Of a stretch of 64,000 nucleotides of DNA, positions 18,345-25,561 are shown piece by piece. Location: positions 496,001 to 560,000 of the forward strand of contig JAXLYV010000003.1 of assembly GCA_046351235.1 (NCBI GenBank), read 5' to 3'. The first letter of the stretch is position 1. The number at the start of each line of letters is the position of its first letter. The stretch is from JBBSAT01 sp046351235. Lineage in GTDB: Bacteria > Myxococcota_A > Polyangia > Polyangiales > Sandaracinaceae. Under the pieces are notes generated by a model that was given only the letters and a program-made list of their open reading frames with translations, ran no database searches and was not told the origin of the DNA. Both the position numbers and the translations under genes were made by a program.

Positions 18345-19138
18345 GCCGCGAGGCCCTCGACCACCAGAGCGTCCCCGATGCGGCGCAGCGCGCGCGTCTC
18401 GAGCTGGCGAACGCGCTCGCGCGAGAGATCGAGCGCCGCGGCGAGCTGATCGAGCGTCGCGGCGTCGTCGGCCAGCGCGCGCGCCTCGAGCACGTGCCGC
18501 TCGCGGTGGGGCAGCGCCGAGAGCGCACGATCGATCACGCGCCGGCGGGCCGCCGCGAGCTCGGCATCGCCGAAGGTCTGCTCGGGCGAGGTCGTCGACT
18601 CGAGATCGGTGGCGCTCGAGAGGCCGTCGAGCGGGACGTCGCGGTTGCGCAGGCACGCGAGGACTCCCTCGACGTCGCGCTCCGTCACGCCGAGCGCGGT
18701 GGCGAGCTCTTCGAGGCGCGGCTCGCTCGTGCGCGTGGCGAGCTCGCGCTGCACGCGGCCGAGGCGACCGAAGACCCGGCGCGAAGCGCGCGTGTCGGGC
18801 GCGCCCACGATGCCGCGGTTGGCGAGCACGAAGCGCTGCACGCGAGCGCGGATCCAGTGCGCCGCGTAGGTGGCGAGGCGCGCGCCCCGCGTGGTGTCGA
18901 AGCGATGGATCGCCTCGAGCAGACCGAGGACGCCCTCGGCGATCGTGTCCTCGCTCGGCGCCGGCGCGACGCGCCGTGCCACCGCGCGGACGAGGCGCAT
19001 GTGGGAGAGCACGAGCTCCGCCTGCGCATTGCGATCGCCGGCCTGCGCCGCCGTGAGCAAAGTCGCCTCCCGCTCCGGATCCAGTGCCGGCCGCGCGACC
19101 TCTGCTCCACGACCGAACTGCCTCGACGAGAGTTCCAT
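18341..19138 (-). CDS. alternative RNA polymerase sigma factor (RpoH/sigma-32-like, sigma-70 family)
   Basis: 265 residues with sigma region 2 at about 30-115 (LVLSHMRLVRAVARRV, FDTTRGARLATYAAHWIRARVQRFVL), a region-3-like middle, and region 4 at about 205-262 (LPHRERHVLEARAL, then DQLAAALDLSRERVRQLETRALRRI). It resembles the RpoH/heat-shock type rather than ECF factors. The ATG at 19138 was chosen because a strong GGAGG lies 6 bases before it; in-frame ATG 19144 and GTG 19159 overlap or precede that site. It is the first gene of the overlapping sigma-USP-kinase unit, with a sigma-54-like element just upstream. Confidence 0.9.
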   Translation of the reverse strand: MELSSRQFGRGAEVARPALDPEREATLLTAAQAGDRNAQAELVLSHMRLVRAVARRVAPAPSEDTIAEGVLGLLEAIHRFDTTRGARLATYAAHWIRARVQRFVLANRGIVGAPDTRASRRVFGRLGRVQRELATRTSEPRLEELATALGVTERDVEGVLACLRNRDVPLDGLSSATDLESTTSPEQTFGDAELAAARRRVIDRALSALPHRERHVLEARALADDAATLDQLAAALDLSRERVRQLETRALRRIGDALVVEGLAA

Positions 19139-19161
19139 GCGCATCCTCCGCAGGGCCACTC

Positions 19162-19177
19162 AGCCAGGCGCGTGCCA
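19162..19177 (-). promoter_or_regulatory. candidate sigma-54 promoter of the sigma/USP/kinase/NtrC operon
   Basis: On the minus strand the sequence reads TGGCACG, four bases, TGGCT, against the sigma-54 consensus TGGCACG-N4-TTGCW: one mismatch, with the essential GG and GC kept at correct spacing. Transcription would begin near 19151, just before the GGAGG ribosome site of the sigma gene, leaving a very short leader. Because the operon ends in an NtrC activator, autoregulation is plausible. GC-rich DNA makes chance matches common, so this is tentative. Confidence 0.35.
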
Positions 19178-19405
19178 GGCCGAGATCGCGGAGATCCGCA
19201 CGAAAGCGACGCGCCCGGCGCAAGCTTTGCGCTCGTGCGAGCAGGGTCTGCGTCGAGACGAGGGCTAGCTCGCGCTCTCCTACATGCGCACCGCGAGCGC
19301 GTTCGGGTGACGCGCGGCCTTCGCACCGTGTGCGTTCTCTCGTGTCGAGGCCGATCCGGCGCTCGCCGTGACGACCGGCCCGGAACGCGATAGTCCCGGG
19401 CCTCG

Positions 19406-20224
19406 ATGCGCGAGGACGACGACGACGACGACCGGCCGAAGCCGGCCCCCGACACGCGGCGACCGCGCGTGCTGATGGCCCTGGGCGCCGTGGGCGTGGT
19501 GCTCTGTCTTCTCTGCGGCGGAGGGCTCTTGCTCGCGCGCGGGTGGTTGGCCCGCCGTGCGGCGCGGGCGGCGCTCGAGCTGCGCGGCATCGAGTGCGAC
19601 GACGCCTTCGCGCTCGAGGTGGACGGCGGCGGCGAGACCGCCACCGTCGCGCCCTGTACGTGCACGATGGAGGAGGGGCCCGTCGCGAGCTTCGAACTGC
19701 TCGATCCGGCGACGGTGACGCTCGAGGGTGAGACACCGACCCACGTGCACGCCGGGCGCGTGCGCGTCTCGATGCGCTCGACGGGGCCGGCGGTCGATGC
19801 CGGGGCGCTCGGCCCGCTCGCCTCCATGCTCGGCGTGCCGGCGCGGATCGGCTCGCTCGTGGATGCCGCCGCCCGGGCGTCGGAGGCCGGCGTGCCCGCC
19901 ACGGACGTGGACGAGATCGAGGTTCGCCACGACGACGCCACCACCGCGACGGTGACCGGGCTCGCGCTGGACGGGCGCGCGCCGCTGGGCATCCGCACGG
20001 AGAGCATCGCGCTGCCGGATCTGCGTGGGCCGCTCGGCGCGAGCGCGACGGTCGGCGTCGAGGGCTTGCACGGCACGGCGACGCCGAGCGAGGTCCACAT
20101 GGAGGGCGAGCTCTCCCTGAGCGGCACGGCACCGCTGCTCGGCACCGTCACGCGCGCGGGGCACGTGGTCGTGGAGGGCACGGGCCTCGGCGGCGACGCT
20201 CCGACCTACCGCGTCGCCATGTGA
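19406..20224 (+). CDS. single-pass membrane protein of unknown function
   Basis: 272 residues: an Asp-rich cytoplasmic N-terminus (REDDDDDDRPKP), one hydrophobic helix (about 24-48, VLMALGAVGVVLCLLCGGGLLLA), then a beta-rich extracytoplasmic domain of about 220 residues without Cys-based or enzymatic motifs apart from CTCTME. The pattern of repeated short strands (VTLEGETPTHVHAGRVRVSM, GTATPSEVHMEGELSLSG) resembles lipid- or AsmA-like envelope proteins but is too weak to assign. It is divergent from the sigma-factor operon. Confidence 0.72.
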   Translation: MREDDDDDDRPKPAPDTRRPRVLMALGAVGVVLCLLCGGGLLLARGWLARRAARAALELRGIECDDAFALEVDGGGETATVAPCTCTMEEGPVASFELLDPATVTLEGETPTHVHAGRVRVSMRSTGPAVDAGALGPLASMLGVPARIGSLVDAAARASEAGVPATDVDEIEVRHDDATTATVTGLALDGRAPLGIRTESIALPDLRGPLGASATVGVEGLHGTATPSEVHMEGELSLSGTAPLLGTVTRAGHVVVEGTGLGGDAPTYRVAM

Positions 20225-20296
20225 GCGGGTCGACCACGTCGCGACGGAGAGCGATCGCCGTCGGCAGCGCCGCTCGGGGCCCGAACGAGCGAGCGA

Positions 20297-20860
20297 TCAG
20301 CGCGCGATCGCGCCACGGAGCGCGCGATAGAACGCGCGACGCTCGGCGTCGTCGATCACCCCGGTGTGGCGGTAGATGATCGCGCCCGCGCGATCGATGA
20401 TCGCGCACGTCGTCGCATCGGTAGGGAACGAGAAGGGCGTCGCGCGCATCGTGCCTTCCCAGTCGAGCAGGATGTCGGTGCCCCAGCGATCGAGGAGCGG
20501 CGAGATCATCGAGCGGACGAGCGCGTGCGGGACGGCGCCGACGTCGCCGAGGTTCGCGACGCCGTAGACGACGACGCGGTCGTCGAGGTGGTTGTCGACC
20601 ACGAAGCGCTGCAAGTCGCCCTTGAACGTGGTGTTGTCGTCGATGTGGTTCCGGTCCTCGTAGAAGACGACCACGATGCGACGCCCGCGCTCGGACGAGA
20701 GCGTTCGCTCGCCCCCACGCATGGACTCGAACGTGCCGTCGACGAGGGTCGGGGGGGCCTCTTGCGCGCTCGCGACCGCGGCGAGACCGGCGACGACGAA
20801 GAGAGCGGCGAAGATGCGCCCGGCCCAAGCCCCACGCTCACGTCCGACCATGCCCATCAT
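20297..20860 (-). CDS. secreted thioredoxin-fold protein lacking the CxxC motif
   Basis: About 187 residues: signal peptide (core IFAALFVVAGLAAVASAQ), then a thioredoxin/peroxiredoxin-like fold of the TlpA type (FESMRGGERTLSSERGRRIVVVFYED, later TTCAIIDRAGAIIYRHTG). The usual redox CxxC after the second strand is replaced by EDRN, so it should not act as a disulfide oxidoreductase. The start is uncertain: ATGs at 20860, 20857 and 20851 all give a usable signal peptide. Its upstream region, shared with the divergent GST gene, carries an inverted repeat. Confidence 0.75.
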   Translation of the reverse strand: MMGMVGRERGAWAGRIFAALFVVAGLAAVASAQEAPPTLVDGTFESMRGGERTLSSERGRRIVVVFYEDRNHIDDNTTFKGDLQRFVVDNHLDDRVVVYGVANLGDVGAVPHALVRSMISPLLDRWGTDILLDWEGTMRATPFSFPTDATTCAIIDRAGAIIYRHTGVIDDAERRAFYRALRGAIAR

Positions 20861-20921
20861 TCTGACTTCGACGCCCGGGACGGGCCACGTATTCGCGCCT
20901 GGCGATACCTGACACATCCAT

Positions 20922-20946
20922 GACAACCCGTTCGTCTAGGGTTGTC
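20922..20946. promoter_or_regulatory. inverted repeat in divergent promoter region (operator candidate)
   Basis: Perfect 8-bp inverted repeat GACAACCC / GGGTTGTC with a 9-base spacer, lying between the divergent thioredoxin-fold gene (start 20860) and GST gene (start 20996). Position and symmetry fit binding of a dimeric regulator that could control both genes. A third TGACA lies at 20910-20914, but no matching regulator gene is adjacent. Confidence 0.4.
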
Positions 20947-20995
20947 TCGCCGTCGCCTCAGCGCGAGGGTCACCATCTCGAAGAGGGAGAAAGCC

Positions 20996-21640
20996 ATGCG
21001 TCTGTACTTCAACCCGATGTCCACCAACGCCCGCCGCGCCACGATGACCGCCCATCACCTCGGCCTCGTGCGCGCCGAAGAGGCCGGCACCGGCCCGCGC
21101 GTCGAGCTCGTGCTCGTGGATCTCGGAAAGGGCGAGCAGCGGCAGCCCGGCTACCTGAAGCTCAACCCGAACGGGCGCGTCCCCACGCTCGAGGACGGCA
21201 CGTTCGCGCTGAGCGAGTCGCACGCGATCATGCAGTACCTCGCCGACTCGACGCCCGGGCAGACCGTCTATCCGACGGAGCTGCGCGCGCGCGCCGACGT
21301 GAACCGCTGGCTCTTCTGGAACGCACACCACTTCCAGCCCGCCGTCAGCGTCCTGCGCTGGGAGCACCAGGTGAAGCGCTTCCTCGGCCAGGGCGACCCC
21401 GATCCGAGCGAGGTCGCGCGCGGCGAGCGCCTCGTGCACCAGTGCGCGCAGGTGCTCGATGCGCACCTCGCGGGACGCGAGTGGATCGCGCAGGATCGCC
21501 TCACGCTCGCCGACCTCGCGATCTCGACGCCGCTCACGGGCGCGGCGCAGGCGAAGCTGCCGATCGAGGGCTACGCGAACATCGCCGCGTGGATGGGCCG
21601 GATGCAGGAGCTGCCCGCCTGGAAGAAGACCTCGCTGTGA
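20996..21640 (+). CDS. glutathione S-transferase family protein
   Basis: 214 residues. N-terminal thioredoxin-like GST domain (about 1-85: RLYFNPMSTNARRATMTAHHL, LNPNGRVPTLEDG, LSESHAIMQYLAD) with the cis-Pro VPTL and ESHAI glutathione contacts, and an all-helical C-terminal domain (about 95-205; LTLADLAISTPL is the usual N-capping box). Probable cytosolic detoxification or isomerase role; the exact substrate cannot be inferred. Start chosen at the ATG with GAGGGAGA 6 bases upstream; an earlier in-frame start would add 18 basic residues. Confidence 0.92.
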   Translation: MRLYFNPMSTNARRATMTAHHLGLVRAEEAGTGPRVELVLVDLGKGEQRQPGYLKLNPNGRVPTLEDGTFALSESHAIMQYLADSTPGQTVYPTELRARADVNRWLFWNAHHFQPAVSVLRWEHQVKRFLGQGDPDPSEVARGERLVHQCAQVLDAHLAGREWIAQDRLTLADLAISTPLTGAAQAKLPIEGYANIAAWMGRMQELPAWKKTSL

Positions 21641-21657
21641 TCGGAGAGCGTGGCGCA

Positions 21658-21692
21658 GTCACGTGGGTCGACGGGCTCGAGACCCACGTGAC
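21658..21692. terminator. bidirectional hairpin between convergent genes
   Basis: Inverted repeat with 12-bp arms GTCACGTGGGTC / GACCCACGTGAC and an 11-base loop, in the 69-bp gap between the convergent GST gene and the Cys-rich lipoprotein gene. No U-tract follows on either side, as is usual for high-GC terminators. Confidence 0.6.
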
Positions 21693-21709
21693 CGGCCACC
21701 GCGTGACGG

Positions 21710-23029
21710 TCAGCTCGGGGGCGGCTGCTCCACGCAGTAGAGGCGCTGCGCGCGCGAGCAGTTCTGGGCGCCGTAGTACGTGCTGAAGAGCGCCGCGGTG
21801 GCGTTGCCGCTCGTGCCCGTCGTGGCCGCGCTCACCGAGGTCCAGCCCGCGCAATCGATGCCGGTACGCAGGCCGTTGTCGAGCGTGCCCGTCCACACGT
21901 ACTCGTCGCGCTGCGGGTTGCCGAGCTCGTCCGAGGCGATCGCGACGGCGATGCCGTCGACGAGGTCGTTCCAGTCGTTGGCGATCACGCGCGGCGTGAC
22001 GCCGTCCACGCGATAGTACGGGCGAGGCGAGTGGTAGAGGCGCGTAGCGGGCTGGGAGGTCGCGTCGCTCAGCCAGGCGCGGAAGTTGGGGCCCAGGCCT
22101 GCGCTCGTGCCCGCCATGGCGCAGAGCGCATCCGCCGCGAAGACGCCGCCGAAGTTGGCCTGGAAGCGCTGGGACGTGACGAAGATGCGATAGCCGGGCA
22201 CGCACGCGCCGGCGACGCAGAGGTTGTTCCCGTAGCAGTCCGTCTGGGTCGCGCACGAAGTGCGGCAGGACGGGCCGTTGCACGTGTAGGCGCCGCAGAA
22301 GGCGGCCGAGGGCGGCTGGTAGCCGTCGCTCGGGCACTGCGGGTCGCTGCCGCTACACACCTCGGTCACGTCGCAGACGCCGGCGGCGACGCGACAGGGC
22401 GTAGACGCGGCGGCGAGCGCGTCGGCCGGGCACGCCGCGGCGAGACCGTCGCACTGCTCCTCGAGATCGCAGAGGCCCACGCTCGCGCGGCACGCGGTCT
22501 CGGCGGGGCGCACGAGATCGGCGGGGCACGCGGGATCCGAGCCGTCGCAGACCTCGGGCACGTCGCAGTCTCCGGCGACGGGGCGACACTCGAAGCCGGC
22601 GGGCTGCACCTCGCAGGCGCTCGCGCCGCACGCACCGGTGAGACAGCCGGAGGCGTCGCACTCGTCGTCGGGATCGATCGCGAGCGCGGCGCTGCATCGT
22701 CCGTCGGGCGCGCCGGTCGATGCTTCGGCGCACGCACGGCAGACGCCGTCGCACGCGCTCTCGCAGCAGACGCCGTCGACGCAGTGACCGGTGGCGCACT
22801 CGCTCGATGCGCCGCAGGCCGCGCCTTGGGCGAGCACGGCGTCGAGAGGGACGAAGGCGTCGCCGGGGATGGCGCCGTCGCCGCCGCCGCCGCCGTCGGG
22901 TGCGCGCGCATCGACCTGCGCGCCGGCGTCGCTCGCGCCGGCATCGTCGGTCGCGGGCGTGCCCGAGCAGCCGGCGCCCGCAAGCGCGGCCGAGAAGAGG
23001 AACGCGGAGAGGAACGGTGTTCTGTGCAT
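21710..23029 (-). CDS. Cys-rich lipoprotein with C-terminal DUF1554-like domain
   Basis: 439 residues: lipobox AGAGC (Cys21), an Asp/Ala/Gly linker to about residue 60, then a long Cys-rich region with EGF/disintegrin-like modules (CATGHCVDGVCCESACDGVC, CDVPEVCDGSDPAC, CDVTEVCSGSDPQC), and a C-terminal domain (about 285-435) beginning YRIFVTSQRFQANFGGV and containing ADALCAMAGTSAGLG and YYRVDGV, of the DUF1554 / endostatin-like lectin type. GGGGAAG lies 4 bases before the ATG. A surface adhesion or binding role is likely. It is divergent from the MNIO operon. Confidence 0.87.
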   Translation of the reverse strand: MHRTPFLSAFLFSAALAGAGCSGTPATDDAGASDAGAQVDARAPDGGGGGDGAIPGDAFVPLDAVLAQGAACGASSECATGHCVDGVCCESACDGVCRACAEASTGAPDGRCSAALAIDPDDECDASGCLTGACGASACEVQPAGFECRPVAGDCDVPEVCDGSDPACPADLVRPAETACRASVGLCDLEEQCDGLAAACPADALAAASTPCRVAAGVCDVTEVCSGSDPQCPSDGYQPPSAAFCGAYTCNGPSCRTSCATQTDCYGNNLCVAGACVPGYRIFVTSQRFQANFGGVFAADALCAMAGTSAGLGPNFRAWLSDATSQPATRLYHSPRPYYRVDGVTPRVIANDWNDLVDGIAVAIASDELGNPQRDEYVWTGTLDNGLRTGIDCAGWTSVSAATTGTSGNATAALFSTYYGAQNCSRAQRLYCVEQPPPS

Positions 23030-23153
23030 GACTTCCCCTACGACGCCGACGAGCCGGACATGCATCGAGAACGACCGCGTGTGAGAGGTGCGTGAGACCA
23101 GAGCCCACGGCGCGCGCGGTGGCGGCGAATGCGCGGCGCCGCATACTCGCCGC

Positions 23154-23975
23154 GTGTGCTTGATCGCGCTCGCTCTCGCGCCTCGACCGGACCTCGCCCT
23201 CGTGGTGCTCGCCAATCGCGACGAGAGCTACGCGCGCCCGACCGAGCCGCTCCGCGTGTGGGACGACGGCTCGGGGATCGCCGCGGGCCGTGATCTCGAG
23301 CGCGGTGGCACGTGGATGGGCGTGCGCGTGCGGGACGGCGCTCCGCCGCGCTTCGCCGCGCTGACGAACGTGCGCGACCCGGCCGATCTGCGGCCCAAGG
23401 AGCCGGGCGAGCGCTCGCGCGGCGCGCTGGTGCGCGGCTACCTCGAGAGCGATCGGGACGCGCGCGCGTTCCTCGAGGGCGCGATCGCCGATCGCGCGAT
23501 GCGCGGCTTCAACCTGCTCGCGCTGGACGAGGCGGGCCTCTACTGGGGCTCGAACCGCGCGAGCGTGCCGCCCGTGCGCCTGGCGCCCGGCGTGCACGGG
23601 CTCTCGAACGCCTTCCTCGACACGCCCTGGCCGAAGGTGGCGCGCGCGCGCGACGCGCTCGCCGAGGCGCTCGCCACGGATGCGCCGCTCGCCCTCGATC
23701 GCTGCTTCGCGATCCTCGACGACGATCGCGGGGCCGCCGATGCCGAGCTCCCGGACACCGGCGTGGGCCTCGCGCTCGAGCGCGCGCTCGCGCCGATCCG
23801 CATCACGCTCCCGACCTACGGCACGCGCTGCTCCACCGTGCTCGTGGTGCGCACGGATGGATCGGCCACGCTCGCCGAGCGGACGCTCGCGCCGACCCCG
23901 GGCGCCGAGGTGAAGCTCGAGCTCGCGCACTTCCGGATTCCCGCGGCAGCGCTCGCGCTACACTCGGGCCCGTGA
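23154..23975 (+). CDS. NRDE (TANGO2) family protein
   Basis: 273 residues. The GTG start gives MCLIALAL, the family's normal N-terminus, in which Cys2 is the expected N-terminal nucleophile; the family motif VLANRDESYARPTEPL follows at once. Further conserved blocks are GRDLERGGTWMGV, FAALTNVRDP, RGALVRGYLES, HGLSNAFLDTPWPKV and the C-terminal YGTRCSTVL. TANGO2-type proteins have been linked to haem handling and Ntn-hydrolase-like chemistry, but the bacterial role is not settled. The stop overlaps the MNIO start (GTGA), so it is first in a tight operon with the MNIO pair. Confidence 0.92.
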   Translation: MCLIALALAPRPDLALVVLANRDESYARPTEPLRVWDDGSGIAAGRDLERGGTWMGVRVRDGAPPRFAALTNVRDPADLRPKEPGERSRGALVRGYLESDRDARAFLEGAIADRAMRGFNLLALDEAGLYWGSNRASVPPVRLAPGVHGLSNAFLDTPWPKVARARDALAEALATDAPLALDRCFAILDDDRGAADAELPDTGVGLALERALAPIRITLPTYGTRCSTVLVVRTDGSATLAERTLAPTPGAEVKLELAHFRIPAAALALHSGP

Positions 23976-24796
23976 ACGATTCGCGCGTACGCGGCGTCGG
24001 CATCGGCCTTCGATGGGAGCTCGCCGAGGCGCTCTTCCGCGAGCAGCCGCCGAGCGTGAAGTGGCTCGAGATCCACCCCGAGAACTACATCGGCCGCGCG
24101 GGCTTCTACGAAGCGCAGCTCGAAGAGGCGCGCGCGCGCTATCCGATCGTCACGCACGGCCTCACGATGTGCCTCGGCACGCCCGAGCGTCCCGATCCCG
24201 GCTACGTGCGCGACGTACGCAACCTGCTGCGCGCGCTCGGGTGCACGTGGCACAGCGAGCACCTCTGCTGGGGCGGAACGGGCGCGTTCCTGCACGACCT
24301 CTTGCCGATGCCGCAGACGATGCAAGCGGCCGAGCGCGCGGCCGCGCGCCTGCGCGAGCTGCGCGACGCGCTCGAGATCGACCTCGCGCTCGAGAACGCG
24401 AGCACGTACGGCCACCCCGGCCCGCGCGACATGGACGAGATCGACTTCGTCCTCGAGGTCCTCGATCGCTCGGACGGAAAGATGCTCCTCGACGTGAACA
24501 ACGTCTGGGTGAACCAGAACAACCACGGCATCGACGCGCGCGCGTACATCGACCGCATCCCGCCCGAGCGCGTCGTGCAGATCCACGTGGCCGGCCACTT
24601 CGTGCGGCCCGACGGCCTGATCATCGACACGCACGCCGAGCCGGTGCGCGCGGAGGTGCGCGAGCTGCTCGCCCACACGCTGCGGCGCATGCCCGACGTG
24701 CCGGTGCTGCTCGAGCGCGACGGAAACTACCCGCCCTTCGAAGAGCTGATGGGCGAGGTGTCGGATCTGACGGCGATCGTGGAGGCGGCGCGATGA
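23972..24796 (+). CDS. MNIO family (DUF692) multinuclear iron-dependent oxidative enzyme
   Basis: 274 residues of TIM-barrel type. Conserved metal-ligand segments are all visible: VKWLEIHPENYIG, VTHGLTMCLGTP, WHSEHLCWGG, LALENASTYG, LLDVNNVWVNQNNHG, VQIHVAGHF, IDTHAEPV and VLLERDGNYPPFEEL. Characterised members (MbnB, TglH, BufB) use two or three irons to modify cysteines, for example to oxazolone/thioamide or thiooxazole groups, in short precursor peptides together with a partner protein. The partner is the next gene. GTGA overlap with the NRDE gene and ATGA with the partner suggest stoichiometric translation. Confidence 0.94.
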   Translation: MNDSRVRGVGIGLRWELAEALFREQPPSVKWLEIHPENYIGRAGFYEAQLEEARARYPIVTHGLTMCLGTPERPDPGYVRDVRNLLRALGCTWHSEHLCWGGTGAFLHDLLPMPQTMQAAERAAARLRELRDALEIDLALENASTYGHPGPRDMDEIDFVLEVLDRSDGKMLLDVNNVWVNQNNHGIDARAYIDRIPPERVVQIHVAGHFVRPDGLIIDTHAEPVRAEVRELLAHTLRRMPDVPVLLERDGNYPPFEELMGEVSDLTAIVEAAR

Positions 24797-25557
24797 GCGA
24801 CGTCGACGAGCTCCTCCAGGCCTTCCAGCGCGTGTGCCTCGGCGAGCGCCCCGACGCGGCCGACCTCGCGCGGCTCGAGCACGGCGAAGGCAGCGGCCCC
24901 GCCGGGCGCTTCGGGCTCTATCGCGAGCTCGTGCGCTCGCGGCTGCGCGATCTCGTCGCCACCGCGTACCCGCGCACCACGCGCGCGCTCGGCCGCGAGG
25001 CGATGGATCGTCTCGCGGATCGCCACGTGACCGAGGTGCCGCTCGCCACGCGCTTCTTCCGCGAGCACGCGGAGTCGTTCGGTGCGTGGGCCGCGGAGGT
25101 GCTCCGCGAGACGCCGATGGGGCCGCCTTGGTCGCTCGATCTGCTGCGGCTCGAGGCCGCGCAGTGGCCGACGAACTACCGGCCCACGCCGCGGCCAGCG
25201 CGCTGCGTCGACTTCGACCTCGAGCTCGTGCCGGTGCCGAGCCCCGCGCTGCGGCTGCTCGACACCGAGTGGAACGTGCACGTGTCGGGCGAGGACGAGC
25301 CCACGCGCGGGCACTTCCACCTCGCGATCTACCGGCGGCCCGACCATCGCGTGGAGACGCGGTGGATGGAGCCGATGTGGGCCTCGCTGCTCGCGGATCT
25401 CTCGCGCGCAGAGCGGCCGGCGATCGACTCGGTGCGAGTGGTCCTCGGCGCCCACGGGCGGGTCGCCGACGCGGCGTTCGTGGACGAGCTGACGACGTTC
25501 CTCGCGCTCCTCGTCGACAACGGCGCGCTGCTCGGCAGCGTGCCCGACGCGGAGTAG
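24793..25557 (+). CDS. MNIO partner protein (DUF2063/BufC-type)
   Basis: 254 residues. The N-terminal DUF2063-type region (about 5-100) shows LLQAFQRVCLGE, GRFGLYRELVRSRLRDLVATAYPRT and FFREHAESFGAWAAEVL; the C-terminal part (about 110-250) is the winged/helical half with LDLLRLEAAQW and WMEPMWASLLADL. In known systems such partners bind the precursor peptide and present it to the MNIO enzyme. The ATG overlaps the MNIO stop. No DUF2282-type precursor gene is found in the operon. Confidence 0.9.
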   Translation: MSDVDELLQAFQRVCLGERPDAADLARLEHGEGSGPAGRFGLYRELVRSRLRDLVATAYPRTTRALGREAMDRLADRHVTEVPLATRFFREHAESFGAWAAEVLRETPMGPPWSLDLLRLEAAQWPTNYRPTPRPARCVDFDLELVPVPSPALRLLDTEWNVHVSGEDEPTRGHFHLAIYRRPDHRVETRWMEPMWASLLADLSRAERPAIDSVRVVLGAHGRVADAAFVDELTTFLALLVDNGALLGSVPDAE

Positions 25558-25561
25558 CGGC

